From contig CAJUQS010000170.1 in assembly GCA_910588365.1 (NCBI GenBank), positions 1 to 33,044 on the forward strand: 33,044 bases of DNA, given 5' to 3'. This DNA comes from an uncultured Oscillospiraceae bacterium (GTDB lineage Bacteria > Bacillota > Clostridia > Oscillospirales > Oscillospiraceae). Of the stretch, positions 1 to 6,704 are shown piece after piece (the stretch's first letter is position 1; the number at the start of each line of letters is the position of its first letter). The notes beneath the pieces are model-generated. The model ran no database searches. It was not told where the DNA came from and saw only the letters and a list, made by a program, of their open reading frames with translations. Position numbers and translations under genes: made by a program.

Positions 1-168
1 AAGCGTTTTGCCAGAGGCAAAACCTTGGCGGAGGGCGAATTCACTTCGCCCGAGCATTTCAAAAACCTGGGGTCCCCATCGGGCCCGCCCGATGGGGCGG
101 CCGATAAGCCCGAGCCCCCCGCTCCTGCTCCCGCAGGCGGCGACATGGGTATGGGCGGTATGTATTGA
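1..168 (+). CDS. groL: C-terminal tip of a probable chaperonin GroEL (partial, 5' end outside window)
   Basis: The frame is open from base 1 to a TGA at 166-168. Its last residues read ADKPEPPAPAPAGG then DMGMGGMY, the Gly-Met tail and preceding DKPEP stretch typical of bacterial GroEL. The tail is the flexible segment that hangs inside the folding chamber. Upstream of DKPEP the frame does not read like GroEL. It translates a hairpin-rich repeat (1-97) that recurs at 232-328, so either a repeat has been inserted in frame near the 3' end or this is a displaced duplicate of the tail. Only the tail supports the identification, because the conserved GroEL body would lie outside the window. Confidence 0.5.
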   Translation, partial: KRFARGKTLAEGEFTSPEHFKNLGSPSGPPDGAADKPEPPAPAPAGGDMGMGGMY

Positions 169-333
169 TCTGCCAGAAGGACAAAATAGGGCTTACCGGC
201 GGCCAGGGGCCCGCCGCAAGTGCGGCGTAACAAGCGTTTTGCCAGAGGCAAAACCTTGGCGGAGGGCGAATTCACTTCGCCCGAGCATTTCAAAAACCTG
301 GGGTCCCCATCGGGCCCGCCCGATGGGGCGGCC

Positions 334-398
334 GATAAGCCCGAGCCCCCGCTCCCGCCCCCGCAGGCGGTGACATGGGCATGGGCGGTATGTATTGA
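334..398 (+). pseudogene. Second, frame-broken copy of the GroEL C-terminal tail
   Basis: The segment repeats the DKPEP-to-GMGGMY coding stretch of 103-168 and ends at TGA 396-398. A one-base deletion in the C-run puts the DKPE part and the GMGGMY part in different frames. Read upward from GMGGMY, the frame meets a TAA within the GATAAG sequence, so no long protein can end here in that frame. The native-looking terminator follows this copy at 430-476, so this junction may be the original 3' end of the gene and the first copy a duplicate. Confidence 0.5.
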
Positions 399-429
399 TA
401 AACATCCGTCAATCCCCCCATATACGCAC

Positions 430-476
430 AGAGCCCCAGAGGGCCCGCCTTTCGCGGCCCCCCGGGGCTCTTTTTT
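430..476 (+). terminator. Rho-independent terminator after the groL end
   Basis: AGAGCCCC pairs with GGGGCTCT around a GC-rich loop and runs into six T residues at 471-476. It sits between the groL tail and the promoter of the replication genes. Confidence 0.8.
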
Positions 477-538
477 GCGTCAAGTGCGGACTGGCCAAGG
501 CTTCTCCGGCAGGTTCCGTCAAAAAGTTGGCAGGGCCC

Positions 539-567
539 TTTACGAAAGCCGTCTTTTCGTGTAGAAT
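539..567 (+). promoter_or_regulatory. Probable sigma-A promoter of the dnaD-like/dnaI-like pair
   Basis: TTTACG (539-544) and TAGAAT (562-567) are 17 bases apart, 27 bases before the start codon at 594. A GGAGG ribosome binding site lies 8 bases before that ATG. Confidence 0.5.
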
Positions 568-593
568 AGAGCGGAAGAAAGGAGGCGGGAGCC

Positions 594-1583
594 ATGAGCG
601 GATATGTGCTGCACCTGCCGGAGGACGAGAGCATTGTGCTGTCCGGTCCGGTATCCCGCCGGCTGATTGAGGGGGGCGACGGCGACGCCGCCCTGCTGTA
701 CATCGCCGTTTTGAAAAACCACGGGAGCATTGACGACGAGCGCCTGCGCGCCCTGCTGTCCTGGCCGCCGGACCGCTTCCAGCGAGCCCTGGGGATCCTG
801 GTCCGGCAGGGCCTCGTGGCACTGCCCAGACAGGGGAATGCCCCACCGCCGCCTCCGCCCGCCCCGCCGGCGGCGGATCAGCGGCCGGAGTACACCCGGG
901 CCGACATGGCCAGAGCGCTGGAGGGGGAGGAGTTCGCCGGACTGACCCAGGCGGTGGAGCAGAAGCTGGGCAAAAAGCTGACCACTCCGGACGTGTCGGT
1001 GCTGCTGGGGCTCTACGACCAGCTGGGCCTCCCGGCGGACGTGATCTTCCTGCTGGTGGGCTTCTGCACCGAGCGCACCGCCGCCCAGTACGGACCGGGC
1101 CGCCGGCCCACCCTGCGGCAGATCGAGAAGGAGGGCTACGCCTGGGCCCGACAGGGCCTCTTCAGCCAGGAGAGCGCCGCCGCCTATATCCGGAAGTACC
1201 AGAAGCGCCGGGAGGGGCTTCCCCTCCTTATGGGTCTGCTGCGGCTGGGGGATCGGGTCCCGGCGCCCAGCGAGGAGAAATACCTGCTGGCCTGGAGCGA
1301 GATGGGGTTTGACAATGAGGTGATCGAGCTGGCCTACGACAAGACCGTCCTCAAATGCAAGGAGCTGAAGTGGCCCTACCTCAACAAGATCCTCTGCTCC
1401 TGGCACCAGAAGGGCCTCCACACCCTGGCGGAGGTGGAGGCCGGGGACCGGCCCGGCAGCGCCAGAAATCCCCGGCGCTCGGGAAACAATATGCGGCCGG
1501 CTCCCGCCGAGACGGCCAAGGACGATATGGCCCGGATGGAGAAGTACCTCCAGCAGCTGCGCCGGGAGAAGGAGGAGCACTAA
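594..1583 (+). CDS. DnaD-family primosomal/replication initiation protein
   Basis: The 329-residue product fits the DnaB/DnaD family of Bacillota primosome proteins, which remodel DNA at origins and restart sites ahead of helicase loading. Residues 1-80 form a compact N-terminal, probably winged-helix region. A proline-rich linker (about 84-98) follows. Two DnaD-like helical modules cover about 105-205 and 222-285, the second holding the family's Y...K..W-type signature (YDK..KCKELKWPYLNKIL..W, about 248-270). The C-terminus is charged. GGAGG lies 8 bases before the ATG. The gene stops directly before the ATG of the DnaC-like ATPase, so the two are surely co-transcribed and translationally coupled. 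Whether this is the main DnaD, the DnaB-type initiator or a fused equivalent cannot be decided here. Confidence 0.85.
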   Translation: MSGYVLHLPEDESIVLSGPVSRRLIEGGDGDAALLYIAVLKNHGSIDDERLRALLSWPPDRFQRALGILVRQGLVALPRQGNAPPPPPPAPPAADQRPEYTRADMARALEGEEFAGLTQAVEQKLGKKLTTPDVSVLLGLYDQLGLPADVIFLLVGFCTERTAAQYGPGRRPTLRQIEKEGYAWARQGLFSQESAAAYIRKYQKRREGLPLLMGLLRLGDRVPAPSEEKYLLAWSEMGFDNEVIELAYDKTVLKCKELKWPYLNKILCSWHQKGLHTLAEVEAGDRPGSARNPRRSGNNMRPAPAETAKDDMARMEKYLQQLRREKEEH

Positions 1584-2585
1584 ATGGCACAGGACGCGAA
1601 GATTATGGCGGCCGCCCACCGGCGGTTTCAGGCGGACCGGGAGGCCCGGCAGGCGGAGCTGGAGCGGCGGATAGAGGAGATCCACCGCCGCCTGCCCCGG
1701 GTGGAGGCCATCGACCGGGAGCTGGGCAGTACCGCCGCCCGGCTGGTGCTGGCAGCCTTTGAGGCGGAGGGAGATCCGGGCCCCGTCATCCAGGAGCTGG
1801 AAAAGACGAACCTGGCACTCCAGCGGGAGCGGGCGGAGCTGCTGGTGGGGGCCGGGTACCCCTATGACTACATAGACGGCGCGCCGCAGTGCGCCCGCTG
1901 TCAGGACAGCGGCTATCTGCCCAGCGGCGCGCCCTGCCAGTGCCTGACAGCCTACTACGCCAGGGAGCAGAACCGGCGGCTGAGCAAGCTGCTGGATCTG
2001 GGCGGCCAGTCCTTTGACACCTTCTCCTTTGACTGGTACAGCAGCGTCGCCTGGGACGGCTACGGCCGGAGCCCCCTGGAGAACATGGAGATGATCCGGG
2101 AGATCTGCGGCAACTACGCCCACACCTTCGGGCCGCGCAGCGGCAGCCTGCTCTTCACCGGCGCGCCCGGGCTGGGCAAGACCTTCCTCTCCGCCTGCAT
2201 CGCCCGGGAGGTCAGCGACCACGGCTTCTCCGTGGTCTACGACACTGCGGCCCACATCTTCCAGCAGTTCGAGAGCGGAAAGTTCGGCCGGGAGAACCCC
2301 TACGAGGAGGATCCGGACCGGGAGATCAACCGCTACCTCAACTGCGATCTCCTGATTATGGACGACGTGGGCACCGAGATGCTCACCAGCTTCGTCCAGT
2401 CCGCCTTCTACCGGATTATCAACGACCGGCTGATCAGCCGGAAAAAGACCGTGCTCTCCACCAATCTGCCGGTAGAGGAACTGGGCCAGCGGTACGGAGA
2501 GGCGGTGCTCTCCCGTATCCGGGGCGAATACCAGATCCTCCGCTTCTTCGGGGAGGACATCCGGCTCTTGAAGCGGGATCGATGA
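1584..2585 (+). CDS. DnaC/DnaI-like helicase loader ATPase
   Basis: This 333-residue AAA+ protein resembles DnaI/DnaC, which loads the replicative helicase. A charged coiled-coil-like N-terminus (1-85) leads to a Cys cluster (C103, C106, C118, C120) like the zinc-binding N-domain of DnaI. The ATPase core has Walker A GAPGLGKT (193-200) and Walker B LLIMDD (256-261), followed by a sensor-1-like STNLP. The gene starts immediately after the dnaD-like stop codon, so the pair forms one operon that probably works as a helicase-loading module. IstB of IS21 elements shares the fold. The Cys cluster and the DnaD partner favour the replication role. Confidence 0.88.
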   Translation: MAQDAKIMAAAHRRFQADREARQAELERRIEEIHRRLPRVEAIDRELGSTAARLVLAAFEAEGDPGPVIQELEKTNLALQRERAELLVGAGYPYDYIDGAPQCARCQDSGYLPSGAPCQCLTAYYAREQNRRLSKLLDLGGQSFDTFSFDWYSSVAWDGYGRSPLENMEMIREICGNYAHTFGPRSGSLLFTGAPGLGKTFLSACIAREVSDHGFSVVYDTAAHIFQQFESGKFGRENPYEEDPDREINRYLNCDLLIMDDVGTEMLTSFVQSAFYRIINDRLISRKKTVLSTNLPVEELGQRYGEAVLSRIRGEYQILRFFGEDIRLLKRDR

Positions 2586-2603
2586 ATGAGGCCGTACAAA
2601 ACA

Positions 2604-2645
2604 AAACCGGCGGCGCATGGAGCTCTTTCCATGCGCCGCCGGTTT
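2604..2645. terminator. Bidirectional terminator between convergent dnaI-like gene and pilT
   Basis: A strong hairpin with arms of about 17 bp (AAACCGGCGGCGCATGG and its complement) separates genes that converge from both sides. A-rich sequence lies on the left and TTTATT on the right, so it can end transcription in either direction. Confidence 0.85.
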
Positions 2646-2663
2646 ATTCTATTCCCGCCGTGT

Positions 2664-3725
2664 TCAGCGGCCCAGCTTCCGCTGGAGCTGATCGGGGTTC
2701 ATGGCGTGGTACAGGGCGGTCTCCCGGGTGATGCGCCCGGCCTTGTAAAGGCGGAGGATAGACTCATCCATGCTGATCATGCCCTCTGCCGCGGAGGTCT
2801 GAATAACGGAATCGATCTGGTGGATCCGGCTGTCCCGGACCATGCTGCGCACCGCGTTATTCAGGTGCATAATCTCAAAGGCCGGCGCCAGCCCGCCACT
2901 GATAGTGGGCAGCAGCTGCTGGCTGATGATGGTCTTGAGGACCTGCGCCAGCTGGATCCGGATCTGCTGCTGCTGGACGGGGGGAAAGACGTCGATGATG
3001 CGGTCAATGGTGTTGGCCGCCCCCAGGGTGTGGAGGGTGGAGATAACCAGATGGCCGGTCTCCGCCGCGGTCATGGCGGTCTGGATGGTGTCCAGATCCC
3101 GCATCTCACCCAGCAGGATCACGTCGGGGGCCTGCCGCAGGCTGGCCCGCAGGGCGGTGACGTAGCTGGAGGTGTCCATGGACAGCTCGCGCTGGCTGAT
3201 GATGCTCTGCTGGTTGCGGTGGAGGTACTCGATGGGGTCCTCAATGGTGATGATATGGGCGTTGCGGTTGCGGTTCACCGCGTCCACCACGCAGGCCAGG
3301 GTGGTGGACTTGCCGCCGCCGGCGGGGCCCGTGACCAGCACCATGCCCCGGCTGAGCTGGGCGATCTTCATGACCTCCTCGGGGATGTCCTTCTCCTGCC
3401 AGTCGGGGATGCCGAAGCTGACCACCCGGATGACCGCCGCCATGGAGCCGCGCTGCCGGTAGGTGTTCACCCGGAAGCGGGCCAGCCCCTTGACGGAGAG
3501 GGAGAAGTCGTCGTCCCCTACGGACAGGTACCGATCAATGGGCCGGCGTGCCATGCCGTAGAGCTCCCGGACCAGCTTCTCCGACGCGTCCGGCATCAGC
3601 CTCTCGCTGTCGATGGGTACAATCTCCCCCTCCTTTTTCATGGACACCGTCTGGCCGGCGACGACGAACAGGTCCGACGCCGTCTCGTCCACCGCACGCT
3701 TCATATATGCCTCAATGGATTCCAT
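2664..3725 (-). CDS. pilT: Type IV pilus retraction ATPase PilT
   Basis: The 353-residue protein matches PilT in length and motifs. PilT is the hexameric cytoplasmic ATPase that powers pilus retraction. Visible are Walker A GPAGGGKST (133-141), the Asp-box region around IEDPIEY (161-167), Walker B DVILLGEMRD (201-210) and the His box HLVISTLHT (225-233). A variant of the PilT-specific AIRNLIRE motif (AVRSMVRD) precedes HQIDSVIQT. These C-terminal features distinguish PilT from PilB/GspE assembly ATPases. An AAGGAG site lies 7 bases before the ATG. It is the last gene of the pilus cluster, 32 bases after the preceding small membrane protein gene, and ends at a bidirectional terminator. Confidence 0.93.
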   Translation of the reverse strand: MESIEAYMKRAVDETASDLFVVAGQTVSMKKEGEIVPIDSERLMPDASEKLVRELYGMARRPIDRYLSVGDDDFSLSVKGLARFRVNTYRQRGSMAAVIRVVSFGIPDWQEKDIPEEVMKIAQLSRGMVLVTGPAGGGKSTTLACVVDAVNRNRNAHIITIEDPIEYLHRNQQSIISQRELSMDTSSYVTALRASLRQAPDVILLGEMRDLDTIQTAMTAAETGHLVISTLHTLGAANTIDRIIDVFPPVQQQQIRIQLAQVLKTIISQQLLPTISGGLAPAFEIMHLNNAVRSMVRDSRIHQIDSVIQTSAAEGMISMDESILRLYKAGRITRETALYHAMNPDQLQRKLGR

Positions 3726-3757
3726 ATAACATCTCCTTTTTTCTTTATCCCCGGGCG

Positions 3758-4171
3758 TCAGGGCCCGTCCCAGATCTCAATGGTCTCGTCAGCGGCCCAG
3801 TCGCCGCTGTAGACGCTCCGCCAGCGCAGGATCTCCCAGCTGCCGGCGTCCTGGCTCAGCCGCGCCCGGACCTCCAGACTCTGCTCCTCCCCCACGGGCA
3901 GGGTGAGGTCCACCACGGTCCCCTCCTCGCCGCCCGTCATGGCCCAGACCACGTCCGCCGGGATCTCCCGCCCCGCGGCCAAGTCCGCCAGGAGCTCCAC
4001 GGCCTGCCGGTCCGCTTCGTAGTAGTTCGCGGCGTTCTCGGCAGTGAGCCTCGCCAGCTTGGCCTCCCGGTCCGCCGTGGACAGGGTGAGCACCGCGAAC
4101 ACAGCCAGGCACAGCACACAAAAAATCATCACGAGGCTCACCGCCCCGGATACGCCTCCGCCCCGCTTCAT
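3758..4171 (-). CDS. Small single-pass membrane protein of the pilus cluster
   Basis: The 137-residue protein has a short basic N-terminus (MKRGGG), one hydrophobic helix (about 9-30), and an outside domain rich in acidic and small residues. It lacks the Glu at +5 of class III prepilins, so peptidase processing is uncertain. Its ATG overlaps the stop of the upstream pseudopilin gene in an ATGA (4168-4171), with GGAGG 7 bases before it, so translation is coupled. By position it could be a minor pilin-like or alignment-subcomplex component. I do not recognise a named family. Confidence 0.75.
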   Translation of the reverse strand: MKRGGGVSGAVSLVMIFCVLCLAVFAVLTLSTADREAKLARLTAENAANYYEADRQAVELLADLAAGREIPADVVWAMTGGEEGTVVDLTLPVGEEQSLEVRARLSQDAGSWEILRWRSVYSGDWAADETIEIWDGP

Positions 4172-4638
4172 GGCGCCACCTCCAATGCCGCGATGTCCCA
4201 GAGCAGGAGGGCCTCTGCCACGGCCTCGCTTCCGGTCCTGGTATACCGCTTAACCTCCAGGAGAGCGCTGGCATAGCCGATATCCTGGCCATCCGTTGTC
4301 TGATCCAGCGCTATGGTCAGCTCAAAAGCGCCGGCCTCCCCGGAGGGGAGCGGCTGCCAGCTTTCATCAAATTCGATGAAAAGTGTGCCCGCGTCCAGGA
4401 CCCCGCCCCCGGTGAGCTCCGCCGTCTTTTCCAGATCGCCTCCCGCGGCCTTGTAGCACTCCGCCGCACTGCGGGCGGCGCTCACTGCCCGGTTGAGGTC
4501 CGCCGCCTCCTGGCTCATGACCTCGGAGCGGACAAAGAGCCCCATGCAGATAGCCGCGCACAGGGAGAAGATGCCCACGGCGATGAGCAGTTCAATGGCA
4601 AAAAGGCCGGATTTTGTGGGTCTGATTCGTTCCTCCAT
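4168..4638 (-). CDS. Type IV prepilin-like (pseudopilin) protein
   Basis: The 156-residue product begins with a basic leader ending in KSG (9-11), then LFAIELLIAVGIF. This matches a prepilin peptidase site: Gly at -1, a hydrophobic helix, and Glu at +5 (E16). The rest is a globular domain with an acidic middle. It is the only one of the four small proteins with a convincing processing signal, so it is likely a minor pilin assembled into or below the fibre. It starts 4 bases after the preceding gene and overlaps the next by 4, in a tightly coupled operon. Confidence 0.8.
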   Translation of the reverse strand: MEERIRPTKSGLFAIELLIAVGIFSLCAAICMGLFVRSEVMSQEAADLNRAVSAARSAAECYKAAGGDLEKTAELTGGGVLDAGTLFIEFDESWQPLPSGEAGAFELTIALDQTTDGQDIGYASALLEVKRYTRTGSEAVAEALLLWDIAALEVAP

Positions 4639-4642
4639 CTGC

Positions 4643-5119
4643 TCAACCCCCGCTTCTCAAATAGACGTCCGCCGTGGAGAGGCCGCCGTCCGCGCCGGTG
4701 TAGCAAAGATGCAGCAGACCCGGCTCGGGCTCCTCCACGGTCAGGGACCGGGCCTGGGTGATGGTCTGGCCGTTCTGCGGCTCCAGCTCCCAGCCCCGCT
4801 CGCACAAAAGCTCCATCAGCCAGCCGTCGTAGACGTAGAGGATAGTCTCATAGGTCAGCCCATCCACCTCCTGGAGGAGGTATACCGCATCCTGACCGCC
4901 GAACTGGCCGGCAAAGGCGGTGCCCGCCTCGTCGTAGCTGTGGATTTTCGCGGTGATGTACGTCAGGCCCACCCGGTCGCCGGCGCTGCGCTCCACCCGG
5001 TCCGCCACCCGGCGGTAGACACCCGCCCCGGCGGCCAGACTCAGCAGCAGCGTGGCGCCGAACACGCACGTCAGCGCCAGGGCGGCAATGGTGCCCGCGC
5101 CCGTCTGGCGGCGGCTCAT
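4643..5119 (-). CDS. Single-pass pilus-cluster protein, possibly DUF4860-like
   Basis: The 158-residue product (from ATG 5119) has a basic start (MSRRQTGAGT), a long hydrophobic helix (about 8-32) and an external domain with RVGLTYITAKIHSYDE and LYVYDGWLMELL. It recalls the DUF4860 proteins found next to Bacillota pilus genes, an assignment from memory rather than a search. A GTG at 5131 is an alternative start. I prefer ATG 5119 because it forms an ATGA overlap with the upstream stop (5116-5119) and has an AGGTGGG site 7 bases before it. The function is unknown; it is probably a membrane-anchored pilus accessory. Confidence 0.7.
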   Translation of the reverse strand: MSRRQTGAGTIAALALTCVFGATLLLSLAAGAGVYRRVADRVERSAGDRVGLTYITAKIHSYDEAGTAFAGQFGGQDAVYLLQEVDGLTYETILYVYDGWLMELLCERGWELEPQNGQTITQARSLTVEEPEPGLLHLCYTGADGGLSTADVYLRSGG

Positions 5120-5445
5120 GGCTCCACCCACCTTTCCACCACGGTGATCTCCGGCATAATGTTGGAGGCGAAGATCTCGTAGAACACCACGTATTTCTCC
5201 TCGTCCACCGCCACGCCGCTGCTGGATTTCAGATCCTCATAGGTGGCGGGGTAGGCCCCCTGGAGGGCGTAGCAGCTGACCGCCGCCTGCCGCACCGCCT
5301 GCTGCGCCATGCGCAGGCCCTCACGGTCCGAGACCTGGGCCGCCTCGCCCACGCCCCGGATCATCCATGCCGCCACGGCGGCAAACAGCAGCAGGCCCAG
5401 GACCGTGGGCACCCAGGAGCCACGGTTTCTGTATTTTTTCCTCAT
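5116..5445 (-). CDS. Small pilin-like membrane protein of the pilus cluster
   Basis: The 109-residue protein has an N-terminal basic segment (MRKKYRNRG), one membrane helix (about 13-29) and an outside part with AVSCYALQGAYPATYEDLK. That segment resembles the region after the helix in many pilins and pseudopilins, where repeated small residues lead to a YP..Y..L motif. It has no Gly/Glu prepilin cleavage site, so if pilin-like it is unprocessed. It is first in the run of four small genes, after a 196-base repeat-bearing gap that separates it from pilC. Confidence 0.7.
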   Translation of the reverse strand: MRKKYRNRGSWVPTVLGLLLFAAVAAWMIRGVGEAAQVSDREGLRMAQQAVRQAAVSCYALQGAYPATYEDLKSSSGVAVDEEKYVVFYEIFASNIMPEITVVERWVEP

Positions 5446-5641
5446 AGTTATGATGTACCTCGTTTGACTTTTCGCCCCTGCGGGGCGGCAAGACTGGTTG
5501 GTTCTATATATGATGGCTTCTTTATGGGGGCCGCGCGGCCCAAGGCGGCGCCTGCATTGCTTCGGCGGAACGCCGGATGACGCGAGCCAAGTGGGGGCTT
5601 CGCAAAGAGTAACACCCCTTGCGTGACTTTTTGGTTCCTTA
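5446..5641. repeat. Repeat-like intergenic segment within the pilus cluster
   Basis: The gap between pilC and the small membrane genes shows no coding signal. It contains a hairpin CGCCCC-TGC-GGGGCG near 5474-5488, further GC-rich inverted stretches, and a stretch from about 5600 (GTGGGGGCTTCG, then GTGACTTTTTGG) that resembles the last 45 bases of the window (GTGGGGGCTTCG, then GTTACTTTTTG). This suggests a dispersed intergenic repeat. It could weaken or end transcription between pilC and the downstream pilus genes. Confidence 0.55.
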
Positions 5642-6688
5642 TTATCCGATGGTAGAGAGCAGCCCCATCAGCGGCAGCATGACGCTCAGAAGAATAACCC
5701 CCGCCAGGGCGCTGGTCACCACCACGATGGCCGGCTCAATGGCGCTCACCACGCGGTCGATGTGCCGCAGGCTCTCCTCCTCCTGCCGCTGTGCCAGATC
5801 CTCCAAAGTCTCGGGCAGGGAGCCGGTCTGCTCCGCCAGCTTCAGCAGACGGCAGTCCCGGCCGGTGAACATGCCGCTGCTGGACAGGGCGTCGGCGGGG
5901 CTTCCGCCGTTCTCGATGTCCTGACGGCACCGCTCGGTCTTCTCATCGATCTCCTTCGCCCCGCCGCAGAGCTTGGCGGAAACCTCCACGGACTCCTCCA
6001 TGCTCATGCCGCTGGACACCGCCATGGCCATGGAGGAGGCAAACCGGGACACGGCCATCTGGCCCAGGATGCCCCGGCCGCCCCAGCGGCGGCGGAACCA
6101 GAGGGTAAATCTCTCCCGCAGGGAGGGCACAGCGGCCACTACCAGTCCGGCGGCGGCCAGAATCACCAGGACCACCGCAAGGCCGGTGCCCGCACGGGCC
6201 AGCACGGCCCCGGCGTTCATCATACCCGTTGCGACAGCCCCCATGCGCACGCCCAGCTGGGCAAACACCCGGTCAAAGACCGGGAGCACCTGGGTGACCA
6301 GCAGGACCACCACCGCCACCATCACGGCAAAGAGGGTCACGGGCACCGCCACGGCCCCCTTGATGTCCGCCGCCATGCGCAGCTGGCGGTCGTAGTGGCG
6401 CTGGAGGGAGAGGAGCACGTCCTCCAGACGCCCCGTGTCCTCAGCCAGAGAAACCATGTCGGTCATATACGCGGGAAAAGCCTCTGTCTCCCGCAGCGCG
6501 GAAGCCAGGGGCATTCCCTCCTCTGTTGACCGGCACAGCGTCTCAAGCCAGGCCCGGGTATCCGGGTCCGTCTCATCCTCCCGCAGCATGGCCAGGCCCT
6601 CGGCAATGGGGATGCCGGACCGGACCAGCTGGTGCAGCTCCCGGCAGAACACCGGGAGATACTGGGCAGGGACGCTCAGTCGTTTCAT
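5642..6688 (-). CDS. pilC: Type IV pilus / type II secretion inner-membrane platform protein PilC (GspF family)
   Basis: The 348-residue protein has the two-repeat GspF/PilC layout. A cytoplasmic helical domain (FCRELHQLVRSGIPIAEGL and following) precedes a transmembrane region (about 135-215). A second copy (RFASSMAMAVSSGMSMEESVEVS) ends in a C-terminal membrane helix. The platform protein sits in the inner membrane and couples the cytoplasmic ATPases to pilin addition and removal. The frame extends upstream to 6787, but ATG 6688 is preferred: GGAGGAATTGAAT precedes it and family homology starts there. It lies 16 bases after the transglutaminase-like lipoprotein gene. Confidence 0.9.
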   Translation of the reverse strand: MKRLSVPAQYLPVFCRELHQLVRSGIPIAEGLAMLREDETDPDTRAWLETLCRSTEEGMPLASALRETEAFPAYMTDMVSLAEDTGRLEDVLLSLQRHYDRQLRMAADIKGAVAVPVTLFAVMVAVVVLLVTQVLPVFDRVFAQLGVRMGAVATGMMNAGAVLARAGTGLAVVLVILAAAGLVVAAVPSLRERFTLWFRRRWGGRGILGQMAVSRFASSMAMAVSSGMSMEESVEVSAKLCGGAKEIDEKTERCRQDIENGGSPADALSSSGMFTGRDCRLLKLAEQTGSLPETLEDLAQRQEEESLRHIDRVVSAIEPAIVVVTSALAGVILLSVMLPLMGLLSTIG

Positions 6689-6704
6689 ATTCAATTCCTC
6701 CGAA

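Larger units (their letters stand above)
1..398. repeat. Two-copy direct repeat (period 230-231 bp) carrying a GroEL-tail coding segment
   Basis: Bases 1-168 recur almost exactly at 232-398, separated by a 63-base spacer. Each copy holds three perfect hairpins: GTTTTGCC-AGA-GGCAAAAC (5-23), GGGCGAA-TTCAC-TTCGCCC (33-51) and CCCCATCGGGC-CC-GCCCGATGGGG (74-97), followed by the DMGMGGMY-coding tail. The second copy lacks one C in the C-run after GAG, which moves the period from 231 to 230 bp and breaks the frame. The third hairpin has an 11-bp stem and a 2-nt loop. It may be a tandem duplication, a mobile intergenic repeat that captured the groL end, or an assembly effect at a repeat. Confidence 0.85.

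Noticed and set aside
540..2618. Long minus-strand open frame opposite the replication genes
   Set aside because: It is an antisense frame kept open by high GC and codon bias. Its translation has no family features, while the plus strand encodes clear DnaD and DnaC proteins.
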